Assembly: GCA_032718475.1 (NCBI GenBank) | Contig: JAUCBJ010007608.1 | Location: 1-34,637, forward strand | Direction: 5' to 3' | DNA: 34,637 nucleotides | Source of the DNA: Nemertoderma westbladi | Taxonomy: Eukaryota; Xenacoelomorpha; Nemertodermatida; Nemertodermatidae | In this document: positions 1-10,344 of the stretch, in pieces | How the letters are laid out: each line of letters starts with the position of its first letter | Numbering within the stretch: the first letter of the stretch is position 1 | Program-made: the position numbers and the translations under genes | Notes under the pieces: model-generated | What the model was told of the DNA's origin: nothing | What the model saw: the letters and a program-made list of their open reading frames with translations, nothing else | Databases searched by the model: none

Positions 1-271
1 TGTACACCTTGTTTTATTATTACACCCAGACACCTGCAAAGTTAAACAATTTAAACATACTCAATCAAAAACGAAGTGCGGAAACTAACTGACTAAAGTT
101 TGATTAAAGTCAATTTGTCCCTTTGAAGTTTGAAGATATAGTAACGACTCTTTTGCGTCAACAAACCAGCAGGAACTAAAGAAGCCTAATGTGTTCCTGG
201 CCCGTTTGTATTGTATACCGGACCCTATATAGCCTACTTACTTACAGTAATACTGTACAATGTTTATTTTA

Positions 272-748
272 TTCATATCATTAGTGCCCGCGACAATTCG
301 ACTAAGCACGGGCACTAAGGGTAGATAGACATTAGTGCCCGCGGGAACTAACGTCCCGAGACCCTTTAGATCGAGTATGTTTAAATGGTTTAACTTGGCG
401 TATAAGTAAGATGAAAAATGGGTTGCCTTATACTGTACCGCTGTGTTATTGCTGGTGAACATTATTCTATTTAAGTTTACTAGGAAAAGGTTAAACATTG
501 TTGGGAGCGAACGAATGCGTTGTATTAGATGTATAATAAATGGATGTGATTGTAATTGCATACGCCAGTATACGAAAGGGATAGGGAGAGGTGACTATCC
601 TGGTCATTCAACAAACCCACATACTGTACATTTTATGACCTCGTCTGGCTATTTACTGTAGATTCCAAATACAATGACTCGCGGGCACAAACGTCTAACT
701 TGCAGACATGGTTGCCGGGCACTAATGACACTCGGGCACTAACATCCT
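272..748. repeat. Palindromic GGGCACTAA repeat cluster (left part)
   Basis: Several copies of a GGGCACTAA / TTAGTGCCC motif lie here in both orientations (near 281, 309, 332, 714 and 733), and more follow the LINE at 4060-4120. The best unit is the perfect 20-bp palindrome TTAGTGCCCGCGGGCACTAA at 4083-4102; a one-mismatch version lies near 332-351. The LINE at 749-4059 appears to have landed inside this cluster and split it. I recognise no gene in 1-748; the short open frames there have no recognisable motif. Confidence 0.6.
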
Positions 749-3700
749 ACTACTACTAGGATCGGCATGCTGCATTGCAGCTGCATTTTTAAGAATGCTG
801 TGCCGGCTTGTCAACAAAATTGCACCGCCACAACTCCCTATCACCCATGACATTTGCTAGATCATCCGCATCTTTAAGGCCAGTGTCCTTTAAGATGCGT
901 CTCAAGAAAGTCATGGGCTGTCCACCATGCTTATTCACTCCATGAGGCTGCCAAAGTACAAGATTATGCACTGGCTGGTCCTCACGGCGAAAGCAATGTC
1001 CTGCAAAGCGGAGGCGATTTTGTTCTAGTGTCAAGCTTGGGGGAACCAATGAGACACCTCCAATGTTATATAGTGTCTGGTTGGAGATGTGTGCATTGTA
1101 CTTGACACAATGAACCCGGCGTAGCATTCTTGTGAATGTGCCATCCAGAGATTTGGTGTCCTCAGCAGTTAGAGCCCAGCATGGACTCCCGTAGAGGAGT
1201 ACTGGAACTACTGCTGCTCTAAATAATCGGACCTTAAGTTTCCGATTAATTCTCGGTGATTTCCAAATCCTGGAAAGCCTATTCAAGGCTGTCCATGCCT
1301 TTCCCTTACGTATTCGAAGGTCCTCACCTGACTTCCGGATCCATGATCCCAGGTAACAGAAGTCGTCCACATGCTCAAGCATACCATCCTTTGAGCTTAT
1401 GCTCATCCGATCAGAGACTTGCTGAGGACTTTCAAAGTTAACAGTCAGAATTTTGGTCTTTCTGGAGTTAATAAAAAGACCAACACTAGAAGCAGCATGT
1501 TCTAATGAGCTGAGGAGCCGTTGGGCTCCCTCTAATGATTCTGAGAGTACTCCTAAGTCATCAGCAAAGTCTAGATCAGTTAGGTACTTGGCAGGATTTC
1601 CTCGACTTCTGGAGCCAGTAGGTGGAGTTATCATCACCCCATCATCATTATGATGATCTAAGGACATGCGTAGAACATAGTCAACCACAATAATGAACAA
1701 GAATGGTGCAAGTGTGTCTCCTTGGAGGACGCCCCATAACACTTCAAATGGTTCTGTGTCACCGTCAACAGTAGACACAAATGTTGTCGAACCATCGTAT
1801 ACTGATCTGATTGCTGCAATAATTTCATCAGGAATCCCATATAATGAAAGTATGCTGAACATACGTGAGCGAGAGACTGAATCAAAGGCCTTGAAGAAGT
1901 CAACAAAGATAACAGCCAGATGCCTGTCTTTCTTTTTTGATAATTCTTCAATTATCCTTCTAAGTGCCAAAATGGGCTCCATGGTCCCACGACCTTTACG
2001 GAACCCATTCTGATTTCCACGGAGCAGTCTCTCAATGGGATCCCTGATGCGATTTAATAGAATCCTATTGTATAGCTTTGCAGCAATCGAGATCAATGAG
2101 ATTCCCCGAAAAGAACCATAGAGTGTTAGGTTGCCCTTCTTGGGAACTGGCACCAACTTATTTGTTTTCATTTCTTGTGGGACTCTTGTTGTTCGGTACA
2201 TGTCTACTATGATGGGATAGATGAGCTTTAAACACTCAGGTATTTTAAAGACCTCAGGGGGAACACCATCTACTCCACTGGCACGATTGGTCTTAATGCT
2301 CTTTGCAGCAGCCTTCACTTCTGCAAAGGAGATATCGCCAATGGGAATATCTGGGAGTACAGACTCAGACACTTTTACTTCTATAAAGTTATCAGGCAAT
2401 ACCCTGTCATTATTGAGGAGCTTTTCAAAGTGGGCTTTCCAACCATTGAGGCGATCGGCTGGTGATTCAGCCTTAACCTTGGTGGTTGGTTGGCTTTTCC
2501 GCCCAGTAAGCAGATTGATTGATTTCCATGCCTGGGATGATTGCCTGCTGTCGTCAGCATCATTGATGGCATCAACCTGTTGGTTTATTAGCTCCTGTAG
2601 ATTAACAGAGTACTGCCTGTTCAGGGACCTAGATGCAGCCTTAACTGCATTCTTGGCCGCTGTAGTCTGTTTGAGTCGGGACTCTTTCTGCGCCTTATGA
2701 AGGTCATTTCGGCACTTCTGAATTTTGTTGTCAGTCCAGGGGGCCCTTTTCCTGTTTCGAGGGTATACAGGAACTGTTTCTGCAGCTGCTAACTTAACTG
2801 CTTCTGTAAAGGCAGTATAGCCCTCACAGTGATCTGCCGCCTCAGAGGCAAGAGCCTCATACCTGTTGCTCAGCTGTAGTGTGAAGCTGGATCTCACACT
2901 TGGCTGTTGCAACAGAGAGGACCAGTCATGCCGCGGCAAGGCAGATTTCGTTGTTCTGCTAGCACGCAGACTAAGTCTTACCTTGGCCACAATAAGGCGG
3001 TGATCACTGGAGAAGGGTCGAAGTGTAAATGCATTACAGTCTTGTATAGAGCTCCTGTATTTCCTACGAAACAGAATATGGTCTATCTGGGACTTGTGAC
3101 CACTGGGTCCACTATGAGTCCATAGCTTTCCAGTTCGCTTCTTGAACTGGGTTCCAGCCGAAAACAATCCATTTCCAGAGATAAAATCCTGAAGATGGAC
3201 AGAATTTCGGTTAACACTATTGCTATAGACCCAGGGCGATGTAGGTGATTGATGCAGACTTGCAGGGGCAACACTAGTTGGAGAGTAGCACACAATCAGA
3301 ACCACCTTAGGAAACTTCTTAGCCAGTCTTCCAGAACATGAGAAGTGGCAACGGATGATGCGGTTAGAGATTTGGTCTATTTTGTCCAATGCTGCATGTG
3401 CAGTTGGATTCATCAATAGACCAATTCCACCATTGCCACTATCATCTGCTGACGCGAGGGCGAGTCGCCAACCGCCCCCCATGTCTTTAATCAGAACCTC
3501 ATCAGTCTGTCCAGTCTGCATTCGGTGCTCTTGAACACCCACTGCGCTAAGAGAAAGCTTATCTGCCAAGGCAGTCAGCTCACCTTGTCGCATTGGGGAC
3601 CCGAGTGTTAGGGTGTTTACTGAGGCTAGTCTAGTAACTTGCCTCAGATTCACCAATGGCTTTGTTGGTCGGGGTGGAACATGAGAGTAGCCTCCAACTC

Positions 3701-4059
3701 CAGAATCCCTCTCCCCATCACAATCTGGCCTCCCTGGTGACCCAGGGTTTGGGCCAGAAAGGTCATCAGGAAAGGGACTCAAAGAATTGTTGGCTGCTCT
3801 CTCTCCAGTAGGGGGTGAGACAGGCAGCCGGTCAGGAGTTAACTGACGCCTGTGAGGCCGATTGTGTCCGGTAATTCCACTGGCCTCTAGTGGCCGGACC
3901 TCCGCATTGCTAATGTAATCCATAGTGGGGGTTGGGGGGTGCTTTTTTGCCGAGTCAGCTCTCGGGGCAAATACCGCACCCTGGTTTGCCATTCCACAGG
4001 GTGGGTGTCGCAATGGAGTCAGATATGAGGCCCATCACCCATATCTACTCTGGCGCACA
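749..4059 (-). mobile_element. Near-full-length non-LTR retrotransposon (RTE/CFDP2-like LINE)
   Basis: A 3.3-kb element on the - strand is flanked by an identical 17-bp direct repeat, TCGGGCACTAACATCCT, at 732-748 and 4060-4076, read as the target-site duplication. Its 3' end (left, at 749-760) is a short (TAG)n tail rather than poly(A), as in RTE-type elements. One long ORF fills most of it (789-3992), preceded by a short 5' leader (3993-4059). The ORF has almost no visible damage, so insertion is probably recent. The clade assignment rests on remembered similarity of the endonuclease/RT to CFDP2/BovB-type proteins and to RT families common in marine invertebrates, and has not been tested by phylogeny. 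Confidence 0.85.
789..3992 (-). CDS. LINE endonuclease / reverse transcriptase polyprotein
   Basis: Reading from the first ATG (3992) gives 1067 residues; the open frame extends 7 codons upstream only to a TTG. After about 115 residues of unrecognised N-terminus comes an exonuclease-endonuclease-phosphatase domain with VQEHR (about 153-157), CYSPT (235-239), QIDHIL (302-307) and SSDH (328-331). The reverse transcriptase follows at about 565-860: motif A VDFFKAFD (697-704), motif B GVLQGDTLAP (754-763), and motif C FADD (809-812) in place of the commoner YADD. The C-terminus carries the LRFAGHCFRR stretch (about 994-1003) usual downstream of RT in this group. No stop or frameshift interrupts the frame. 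However, only about 21 residues separate CYSPT from NRN (261), and the conserved G-D-x-N endonuclease motif expected there is absent. This looks like an in-frame deletion that would disable target nicking while leaving RT intact. Product: self-encoded retrotransposition enzyme, not a host gene. Confidence 0.9.
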   Translation of the reverse strand: MANQGAVFAPRADSAKKHPPTPTMDYISNAEVRPLEASGITGHNRPHRRQLTPDRLPVSPPTGERAANNSLSPFPDDLSGPNPGSPGRPDCDGERDSGVGGYSHVPPRPTKPLVNLRQVTRLASVNTLTLGSPMRQGELTALADKLSLSAVGVQEHRMQTGQTDEVLIKDMGGGWRLALASADDSGNGGIGLLMNPTAHAALDKIDQISNRIIRCHFSCSGRLAKKFPKVVLIVCYSPTSVAPASLHQSPTSPWVYSNSVNRNSVHLQDFISGNGLFSAGTQFKKRTGKLWTHSGPSGHKSQIDHILFRRKYRSSIQDCNAFTLRPFSSDHRLIVAKVRLSLRASRTTKSALPRHDWSSLLQQPSVRSSFTLQLSNRYEALASEAADHCEGYTAFTEAVKLAAAETVPVYPRNRKRAPWTDNKIQKCRNDLHKAQKESRLKQTTAAKNAVKAASRSLNRQYSVNLQELINQQVDAINDADDSRQSSQAWKSINLLTGRKSQPTTKVKAESPADRLNGWKAHFEKLLNNDRVLPDNFIEVKVSESVLPDIPIGDISFAEVKAAAKSIKTNRASGVDGVPPEVFKIPECLKLIYPIIVDMYRTTRVPQEMKTNKLVPVPKKGNLTLYGSFRGISLISIAAKLYNRILLNRIRDPIERLLRGNQNGFRKGRGTMEPILALRRIIEELSKKKDRHLAVIFVDFFKAFDSVSRSRMFSILSLYGIPDEIIAAIRSVYDGSTTFVSTVDGDTEPFEVLWGVLQGDTLAPFLFIIVVDYVLRMSLDHHNDDGVMITPPTGSRSRGNPAKYLTDLDFADDLGVLSESLEGAQRLLSSLEHAASSVGLFINSRKTKILTVNFESPQQVSDRMSISSKDGMLEHVDDFCYLGSWIRKSGEDLRIRKGKAWTALNRLSRIWKSPRINRKLKVRLFRAAVVPVLLYGSPCWALTAEDTKSLDGTFTRMLRRVHCVKYNAHISNQTLYNIGGVSLVPPSLTLEQNRLRFAGHCFRREDQPVHNLVLWQPHGVNKHGGQPMTFLRRILKDTGLKDADDLANVMGDRELWRCNFVDKPAQHS

Positions 4060-4120
4060 TCGGGCACTAACATCCTGAGACATTAGTGCCCGCGGGCACT
4101 AACGCCTCGTGGGCACTAAT
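4060..4120. repeat. Palindromic GGGCACTAA repeat cluster (right part)
   Basis: Continuation of the cluster at 272-748, separated by the LINE. It holds the right target-site copy (4060-4076), the perfect 20-bp palindrome at 4083-4102 and a further GGGCACTAA at 4109-4117. Confidence 0.6.
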
Positions 4121-5650
4121 GTCCCCCTACCGGTACAGTGGCGTAGGTGTGTAGTGTAGTGGTATGGTGTAATGGTAATGGTGTAGTAGTAAGCGTTTAC
4201 ACCAAACATTATTTACAGATTTAGATGCCGTCAAATATTTGTTACGTTTTAATACCCGAGTCGCCAATCAAATGGTGCTCACTTTGCTCTTTCAATTTCG
4301 ATCCATAGATCACCTGATGCTACGAAACGCAACCACCCGACCCGATAGCGATGGGGGATATAAGACCAAGATTAAACTGAAACTACTGACTCAGGCACAA
4401 TCTCTACAATCATCCGTGATACACTACTTCCGTTTAAAATATTCATTGCTAATCATTATAAATACAAAAATACAACCTGGTAGTATATCAATGTAAACTA
4501 GGGAAGCACTTCAACCGCTTTTGCGTTCGTTCACTCATGGCCTACTTAAATATTTATTTAAATAGGCCCATGGTTCACTGTTTCATATGTGATCCGATGC
4601 CGTGCCCTTCAACATCCGTGGCGACGGCGGAAACTTTAGCGAGCGAGTGTTGAGATGCCGCAGCTCGGATTCGGGGTAGTGCCGACACGATGACAGCGCT
4701 GTGAAACTGCGTTCAAAATGCGACGCAAACCACGGCGGTGCTGCGCTGTCACCGCAAAGTGTATTAGTGAACCGTCCGTAAGTGTTTGTCAGAGATATAA
4801 GTACTGAATCACTGAATACTATTAATATAATGTATAATTTAGATTATTTATTGGAATACCAGTTCCCTCTGGCGCTCTGGGGAGTATCCTACAGGTATGA
4901 AGGGACCGCACAGGAAATAAGTCGTAACTTTTTTCTTAATCTTTGTAGAAATGGTCGAGTCGAAGAAAAACATTACTTTTATATTTAGAAAATTATCATG
5001 TATTTTGTGCATTTAGAATTACTCGCATAATTAGATTAAGTGTCATGTCCTCGAATTAATAATTTTAGATGCATTTCCAATTACTTAAAATTGTTTATAC
5101 CCTTGTACCTTTCTTCCTTATAAAATGGTAGGAATATTGTTGGCCTCCATATTCTATTCCCAACCGCTAAGTCGTGTCAACGATTTGAACTTGTTGGCCA
5201 AGGATGTTTCCTAGCAACTAACCTAACAAATAGTATGAATGGTTACTCTAGGAACGCAATTAGTTATTCTCTAAACAAAACCGTGTTGACAACAACGGTG
5301 TAATCAAATCAGCAGTAGGTGTACGATAGATATATAGCTATTCACTCTTACCGAAATACCATTGTACAGATTTAGGTTCCACTAATTGTAATGCATTACC
5401 GTAGTGACTCTTTGGTATCATCACTATCATCTTAAGGTATGCATCTTAATTAATCCTGCACTGTCAGATACGGTACCGGTACCCAATACTGCAATACAGT
5501 AATTAACATTAATTAATTAATTAATTGTCCCGGCTAATTAGGCCTAATTAATACAATTTATATTTTAGTACGCAGATTGGGATAGTAAAAAATAAAGTTA
5601 GTTGAGTTAATTGATTTTCGAAGGAAATATACAAATTAAATTGATTCATA
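4121..5650. other. Intergenic region upstream of CFAP20
   Basis: No convincing gene. Items seen: a GTGTAGTGGTA-rich stretch at about 4145-4195; a near-perfect 30-bp palindrome at 4539-4568 (GGCCTA at one end, TAGGCC at the other); a GC-rich block at about 4569-4775 bounded by inverted GGTTCACT/AGTGAACC octamers (4572-4579 and 4766-4773), which could be an old inverted-repeat transposon or a CpG-rich promoter segment; and a (TTAA)n run near 5510-5526. The CFAP20 promoter presumably lies in the right part, but no TATA box or initiator can be assigned with confidence. Confidence 0.4.
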
Positions 5651-7762
5651 ATGTTTAAAAACACTTTCCAAGCGGGATTTCTATCTATTTTATACAGCAT
5701 TGGCAGTAAACCATTGCAGATCTGGGATAAGAAGGTTAGTAACTTACCGGGGGCCTGTAGGCATCCAAAAGTAATAATATAAATAAATAAACTAAATAGT
5801 AATATTGTTACATTAGCCTTTGGCCTACCGCGGTTCGCCTACCGGTACTGTATCAATTTAGTTAGGCCCTATTCCTGATAAATGGTTTTATAAGGACCAA
5901 GGACCTCCTTGGAAAACTCGGAAAGTTCCAGTTCACACGATTGGAACGAACGAACGGTGGTTCCATCATACGAGCAAGTTTTCGTACAACAAGATTCTTG
6001 GTTAAATAACATTGCGTGTGTGACGGGTGTGCCTAAATATTGAGCATTTAAATAACCGTTATACCGGTACTGCGGTATCTTTATTTCAACAAAAATATTG
6101 TGGCTTTTTAGCCTCTTTTTAAGCTCTACAAATAATAAAAAATATCTCTGCGCCTCCGCATTGTATATGAATGTTTTCTCGTTTACTCGTGGCTGGCTGG
6201 CTACTCGACGTGTATTTTAGGCCTATAATACCGAATAATACCGGTATATCATTAGAGCAAAGGGACTTATAATACCGGTATATATATATCATGTTGTATT
6301 TCAGGTTCGAAATGGCCACATTAAGCGAATAACTGACAACGATATTCAATCCCTCGTCTTGGAAATAGCGAGTACCAACGTCAGGTAAATGATTCTATAT
6401 AATAATATAGAAATATAAAGTTATTTCACGGTTGTTTTATAACATTATAAATGCTCGCAATGATTTTCGGGGCACAAACGTGCCCCGGAAAATAATAGTA
6501 ATTGTTTTTAAATAATTGTCAACTTGTTATCATTTCAGTTCAACGTATATTCAATGTCCGCACGAAAAGAAGGAAGTTCTAGGCATCAAACTTCCTTTTC
6601 TGGTGATGATAATCAAGAATTTGAAGAAATATTTCACATTCGAGGTTCAAGTTTTAGACGATAAGAATGTTCGACGGAGATTTCGAGCGAGTAACTACCA
6701 GTCAACAACAAGGTAGGCAGCAAACAATTTGTCCTGTAGTTATATACCCAGGCTGATATCTTTATATTGAGACTTTTATTTTGTTTAGTGTGTAAAAATT
6801 CGTTATTGTATCTAAATTCAACAATTCCGTAATCGAAAGAGCTTCACCCAGTGGGTAAACATTACATTTTGTCATAAAAGTGTCTTTATAAAAGTGTCAT
6901 GTTATATATATATAACACTTATGATATAAATATTATTTTGGTCCTTGATTTGTAACTAATTAATTAAGGGTCGAGATCAATTATAATATAACAGTGTTTA
7001 ACTTTATATCATCAAATGAAAATTTACTTTATCGCATACTATTTTACTTTTACTAATTATTACTGACTGAAATATTTTTCAACATGATACCGGATTTATA
7101 TTATATTTGTATATTATTGTTCAACCTAACGTCCGAAGAAAATTTACTTTACTTTAACTCTAACTTAACTTTTCATTTTAATAATGGAATCTTCCTTAAC
7201 CTTAAGCTGTTTCACTTCATTTAATACTAATTATTTCGTTAGAGTGAAGCCGTTTATTTGTACAATGCCTATGCGATTGGACGACGGTTGGAACCAGATT
7301 CAATTCAACCTGAGCGACTTTACCAGACGAGCTTACGGTAGTAATTACATAGAGACTCTTCGAGTACAGGTAAATATACTGTTTGTTTATTAAGAACTTT
7401 TTCAATTTCAATTGAATTTCTTTCAACTATTTCCAAAATTGAATACAATCCAAAACAATTTTTTTATAAATTATGTCAGTTATTCAATTTTTTATGGAGA
7501 ATGCGCTGTTCGGTTTTATATATTTATAAATGATTTAGTTATATGGCTAACTTTACTTTCATAAAAATTATCTCTTTTTATAAATCCCTAACTTATACAC
7601 GAAATCATTATCGCATAATTATATAAACTTATTTAATTTAATGTGCAGATCCACGCTAACTGCCGCATCCGACGGGTCTATTTCTCGGACCGTCTCTACT
7701 CGGAAGACGAACTCCCAGCCGAATTCAAGCTCTACCTTCCCGTCCAATCAAAAGCCAAATAA
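5651..7762 (+). CDS. CFAP20: Cilia- and flagella-associated protein 20
   Basis: Five exons join to a 192-residue protein: 5651-5734, 6305-6384, 6539-6712, 7243-7369 and 7649-7762. The introns are 570, 154, 530 and 279 bp, all GT-AG, and the frame is kept at every junction. The protein begins [15 protein letters not shown] and ends [10 protein letters not shown]. It follows the very conserved CFAP20/Bug22 family (about 193 residues in human) along its whole length, with [59 protein letters not shown] and the [17 protein letters not shown] motif. Known family role: a small beta-rich protein at the inner junction of axonemal doublet microtubules and in basal bodies, needed for ciliary stability and motility. 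The ATG at 5651 is chosen because it gives the invariant family N-terminus. Nothing suggests a pseudogene; a retrocopy is excluded by the introns. Confidence 0.97.
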
Positions 7763-7947
7763 ACAGACCCGCGAATAGGTGGAGCTACTTCGAGCAGCTT
7801 TGATTGGCCAGCAATTTAAGTAATACAGGAGGGAACCAAACTGCTTGCATGGAACTAGTCCTGTTCAATTGATCATCCCGGACTGTAAATTTGTAGACCA
7901 CATTCCCTGTCTAAGTAATTTTGTAACTTTTTTAAATATTTGTTCTT

Positions 7948-7953
7948 AATAAA
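7948..7953 (+). terminator. Poly(A) signal of CFAP20
   Basis: AATAAA lies 186 bp downstream of the CFAP20 stop codon (7760-7762) and is followed by a GT/T-rich stretch, as expected of a cleavage and polyadenylation site. It suggests a 3' UTR of about 200 bases. Confidence 0.7.
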
Positions 7954-8362
7954 GTGTATTATGTTATGAATCTTACGTTTTTTATTTTGCTCTAAATCGA
8001 CTGATATACGTCTGCCGGAGTAAAGAACCAGATTTAAAAGTTCGTAAATCAGTTATGTAGCTATAGCTATATGCGAGTAAGTAATGCCACAACTGCATCC
8101 TTAAAATTATGTCTTGTTTTCCTTGTGTGCACTTTCCTGTTTCGGGAAACCTTTTCTCTTTGCTCCCCACCCCACCCCCTACAACTGTGTACTTCGGTGG
8201 CACATTGATAAAATAATTTTTGTCTCATTCAGGTTGAAACCCCACACCCTGATTTTTCAACAAATACTTTATTTAGATTCCAGGAATTCCTTATTTTATA
8301 TTTTATTGGGTGTGTCTGAAATGTTATTTACGCTATCAAACATTTTAATAAAGTGTTAGAAA

Positions 8363-8996
8363 CACGTCTCTATATCCATCAGTCACCATCTATATTGCAC
8401 CAGTATCACGTCTCTCTCCTCCGTCAGTCACCATCTATATTGCACCAGTATCACGTCTCTCTCCTCCGTTAGTCACCATCTATATTGCACCAGTATCACG
8501 TCTCTCTCCTCCATTAGTCACCATCTATATTGCACCAGTATCACGTCTCTCTCCTCCGTCAGTCACCATCTATATTACACCAGTATCATGTCTCTCTCCT
8601 CCGTCAGTCACCATCTATATTGCACCAGTATCACGTCTCTCTCCTCCGTTAGTCACCATCTATATTGCACCAGTATCACGTCTCTCTCCTCCGTTAGTCA
8701 ACATCGATATTACACCAGTATCATGTCTCTCTCCTCCGTCAGTCACCATCTATATTGCACCAGTATCACGTCTCTCTCCTCCGTTAGTCACCATCTATAT
8801 TGCACCAGTATCACGTCTCTCTCCTCCGTCAGTCACCATCTATATTGCACCAGTATCACGTCTCTCTCCTCCGTTAGTCACCATCTATATTGCACCAGTA
8901 TCACGTCTCTCTCCTCCGTTAGTCACCATCTATATTGCACCAGTATCACGTCTCTCTCCTCCGTCAGTCACCATCTATAATATTGCACAGTATCAC
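8363..8996. repeat. 45-bp minisatellite, about 14 copies
   Basis: Tandem units of 45 bp containing GTCACCATCTATATTGCACC followed by AGTATCACGTCTCTCTCCTCC. Units differ by a few substitutions (CCGTC/CCGTT, ATTGC/ATTAC); the first is short and the last is disturbed. Because 45 is a multiple of 3, a 130-residue repetitive frame stays open (8588-8980), but this is a by-product of the period and not evidence for a gene. Confidence 0.95.
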
Positions 8997-9024
8997 AGCC
9001 AGCAGCTATTTTCTATTCTGTGTA

Positions 9025-9186
9025 GACACCTCTGTCGGCACCTGCGTCGGCACCTGTGTCGGCACCTGTATCGGCAGCTGTGTCGGCACCTCTGCCGGCA
9101 CCTGTATCGGCACCTGTGTCGGCACCTGTATCGGCACTTCTGTCGGCACATGTGTCGGCACCGCTGTCCGAACCTGTGTCGGCACA
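9025..9186. repeat. 12-bp minisatellite, about 13 copies
   Basis: Tandem GGCACCTGTGTC-type units of 12 bp with point variation (TGTATC, TCTGCC, AGCTGT). The period is a multiple of 3, so frames on both strands stay open (VGTC or ADTG-type repeats). I see no start, signal or flanking domain that would make it a protein gene. Confidence 0.9.
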
Positions 9187-9248
9187 GCGTCTACGCCCCT
9201 TTCCATCGGTTTCAACGATTTTTATTGATAAGTAACGGTAGTATGACT

Positions 9249-9268
9249 GGTGCAATATCTATGGTGAC
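9249..9268 (-). repeat. Inverted single copy of the 45-bp unit core
   Basis: GGTGCAATATCTATGGTGAC is the reverse complement of the core of the 45-bp unit at 8363-8996 with 2 mismatches in 20. Together the two arrays are bracketed by inverted copies of one sequence, as if the 45-bp array had grown from a terminal inverted repeat of a transposon spanning about 8381-9269. Confidence 0.6.
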
Positions 9269-9539
9269 ACTTTTTTAAACGCTTGTAGCTAAATATTGAA
9301 AGCGAGAATACAAATTATTACTCACCCAAAAAGGAGGGAGGTGAACTATCTTTTCTGAAATTTCATACGATTCCGTTACGATTTGAACACAAAAAATTCG
9401 ATGGGGCGGTCTATGATGACTTAATTATGACACTAGGATTCCAGGGCATGGTGTAAACGTGATGTGCCAACTGAACAACTAGGCTAGTCTAAAACAATGC
9501 GTGATTTACAACCCAGTAGTGGTGGGTCACGAAATGGGC
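9269..9539. other. Intergenic, no recognised feature
   Basis: Unremarkable mixed-composition DNA between the minisatellites and the diverged tandem repeat. No open frame with recognisable motifs. Confidence 0.5.
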
Positions 9540-9840
9540 GGTGGAGCCTTAACCGAACTGAAACTGTTGGAAAATGTTTGCAACAGTTGATGTTATCCAG
9601 TTTTCCGCGTTAGGGCGAAATGTCTGAAAGAAAAAACCTTCTCAAATTACTTTGATTTAAATGCGTTTAAGCTTTATCTTGGCAGATATTTGCAAGATCA
9701 CAGGCTGCGTCTACCAGCCATATGTGTTTACGTTGAACCATCTAAAATTATCCGTCCTGCCACTAGAGTACGAAATATCTGAAACTGAAAACTTTCTCGA
9801 ATTTTGTTGTTTATGATCTAATTAAGTGAAAACATACTTG

Positions 9841-10242
9841 GGGTGACTACAAATCAAAGACCAAAGACCCAAGAACCAAATAATAAAGACCTGCATAATA
9901 TTGTAAAATGTGTTAAACTTTCGTTGATTGTTTTGGTTCCCCCAACAAGCCTCTGTAAGCTGCTCCTTTACTAACCTGCTCCTTTAAATGGCAATGTGAC
10001 CTGACGGTTTTTGGAAGCTGTACTGTACAAAACAAAGAGATAAACTTGCGGTACGTCCCAAAGAGCGTTAGGTCCCATTGCCATAGATCGTTAGGTCACA
10101 TTGCCCTTTAAAGGAGCAGGCTAGTAAAGGAGCAGGTTACAGAAGCGTGTTGAGGGAGCCAAAACAATAAACGAAAGTTAACACGTGTTTTGTGCGGGTC
10201 TTTATTATTTGGGTCTTTATGGTCTTTGTTTTGTGGTCACCC
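9841..10242. mobile_element. 402-bp MITE-like element with about 160-bp inverted repeats
   Basis: The ends GGGTGACTACA (9841) and TGTGGTCACCC (to 10242) start long imperfect inverted repeats: about 9841-10003 pairs with about 10083-10242, including CAAAGAC, AATAATAAAGACC, TGTTTTGG, TGCTCCTTTACTA and GGCAATGTGACCT. About 80 bp separate the arms. It has no coding capacity. A target-site duplication could not be assigned because the flanks are themselves repeated; the superfamily is unknown. Confidence 0.85.
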
Positions 10243-10330
10243 TAAAACTTGACATATACTGTAGGCCTATATACTGGACCTCAGGTTGCATCTTAATGAA
10301 GAAAGAGATCGGTTGCAGTACTCCATTCTG

Positions 10331-10344
10331 CCGCTAGGGGGCGA
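10331..10344 (+). promoter_or_regulatory. CTCF-like motif
   Basis: CCGCTAGGGGGCGA matches the known bilaterian CTCF core (CCASYAGRKGGCRS) at 12 of 14 positions. It sits inside the third copy of the diverged tandem repeat; the other two copies carry decayed versions. Binding is not shown, and a chance match in a repeat is possible. Confidence 0.3.

Noticed and set aside
1256-3295. Multiple small frames opposite and within the LINE ORF
   Set aside because: Shadows of the 1067-codon RT frame without motifs of their own.
8588-8980. 130-residue repetitive open frame
   Set aside because: Produced by the 45-bp period of the minisatellite being a multiple of three; no start context, domain or flanking gene.
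8363-8996. CRISPR-like regular array
   Set aside because: The 45-bp units are contiguous without unique spacers and the genome is animal; it is a minisatellite. The same holds for the 28- and 43-bp arrays.
9006-9255. Open frames on both strands with VGTC / ADTG repeats
   Set aside because: Same cause: a 12-bp minisatellite keeps all frames periodic. No independent evidence for a protein.
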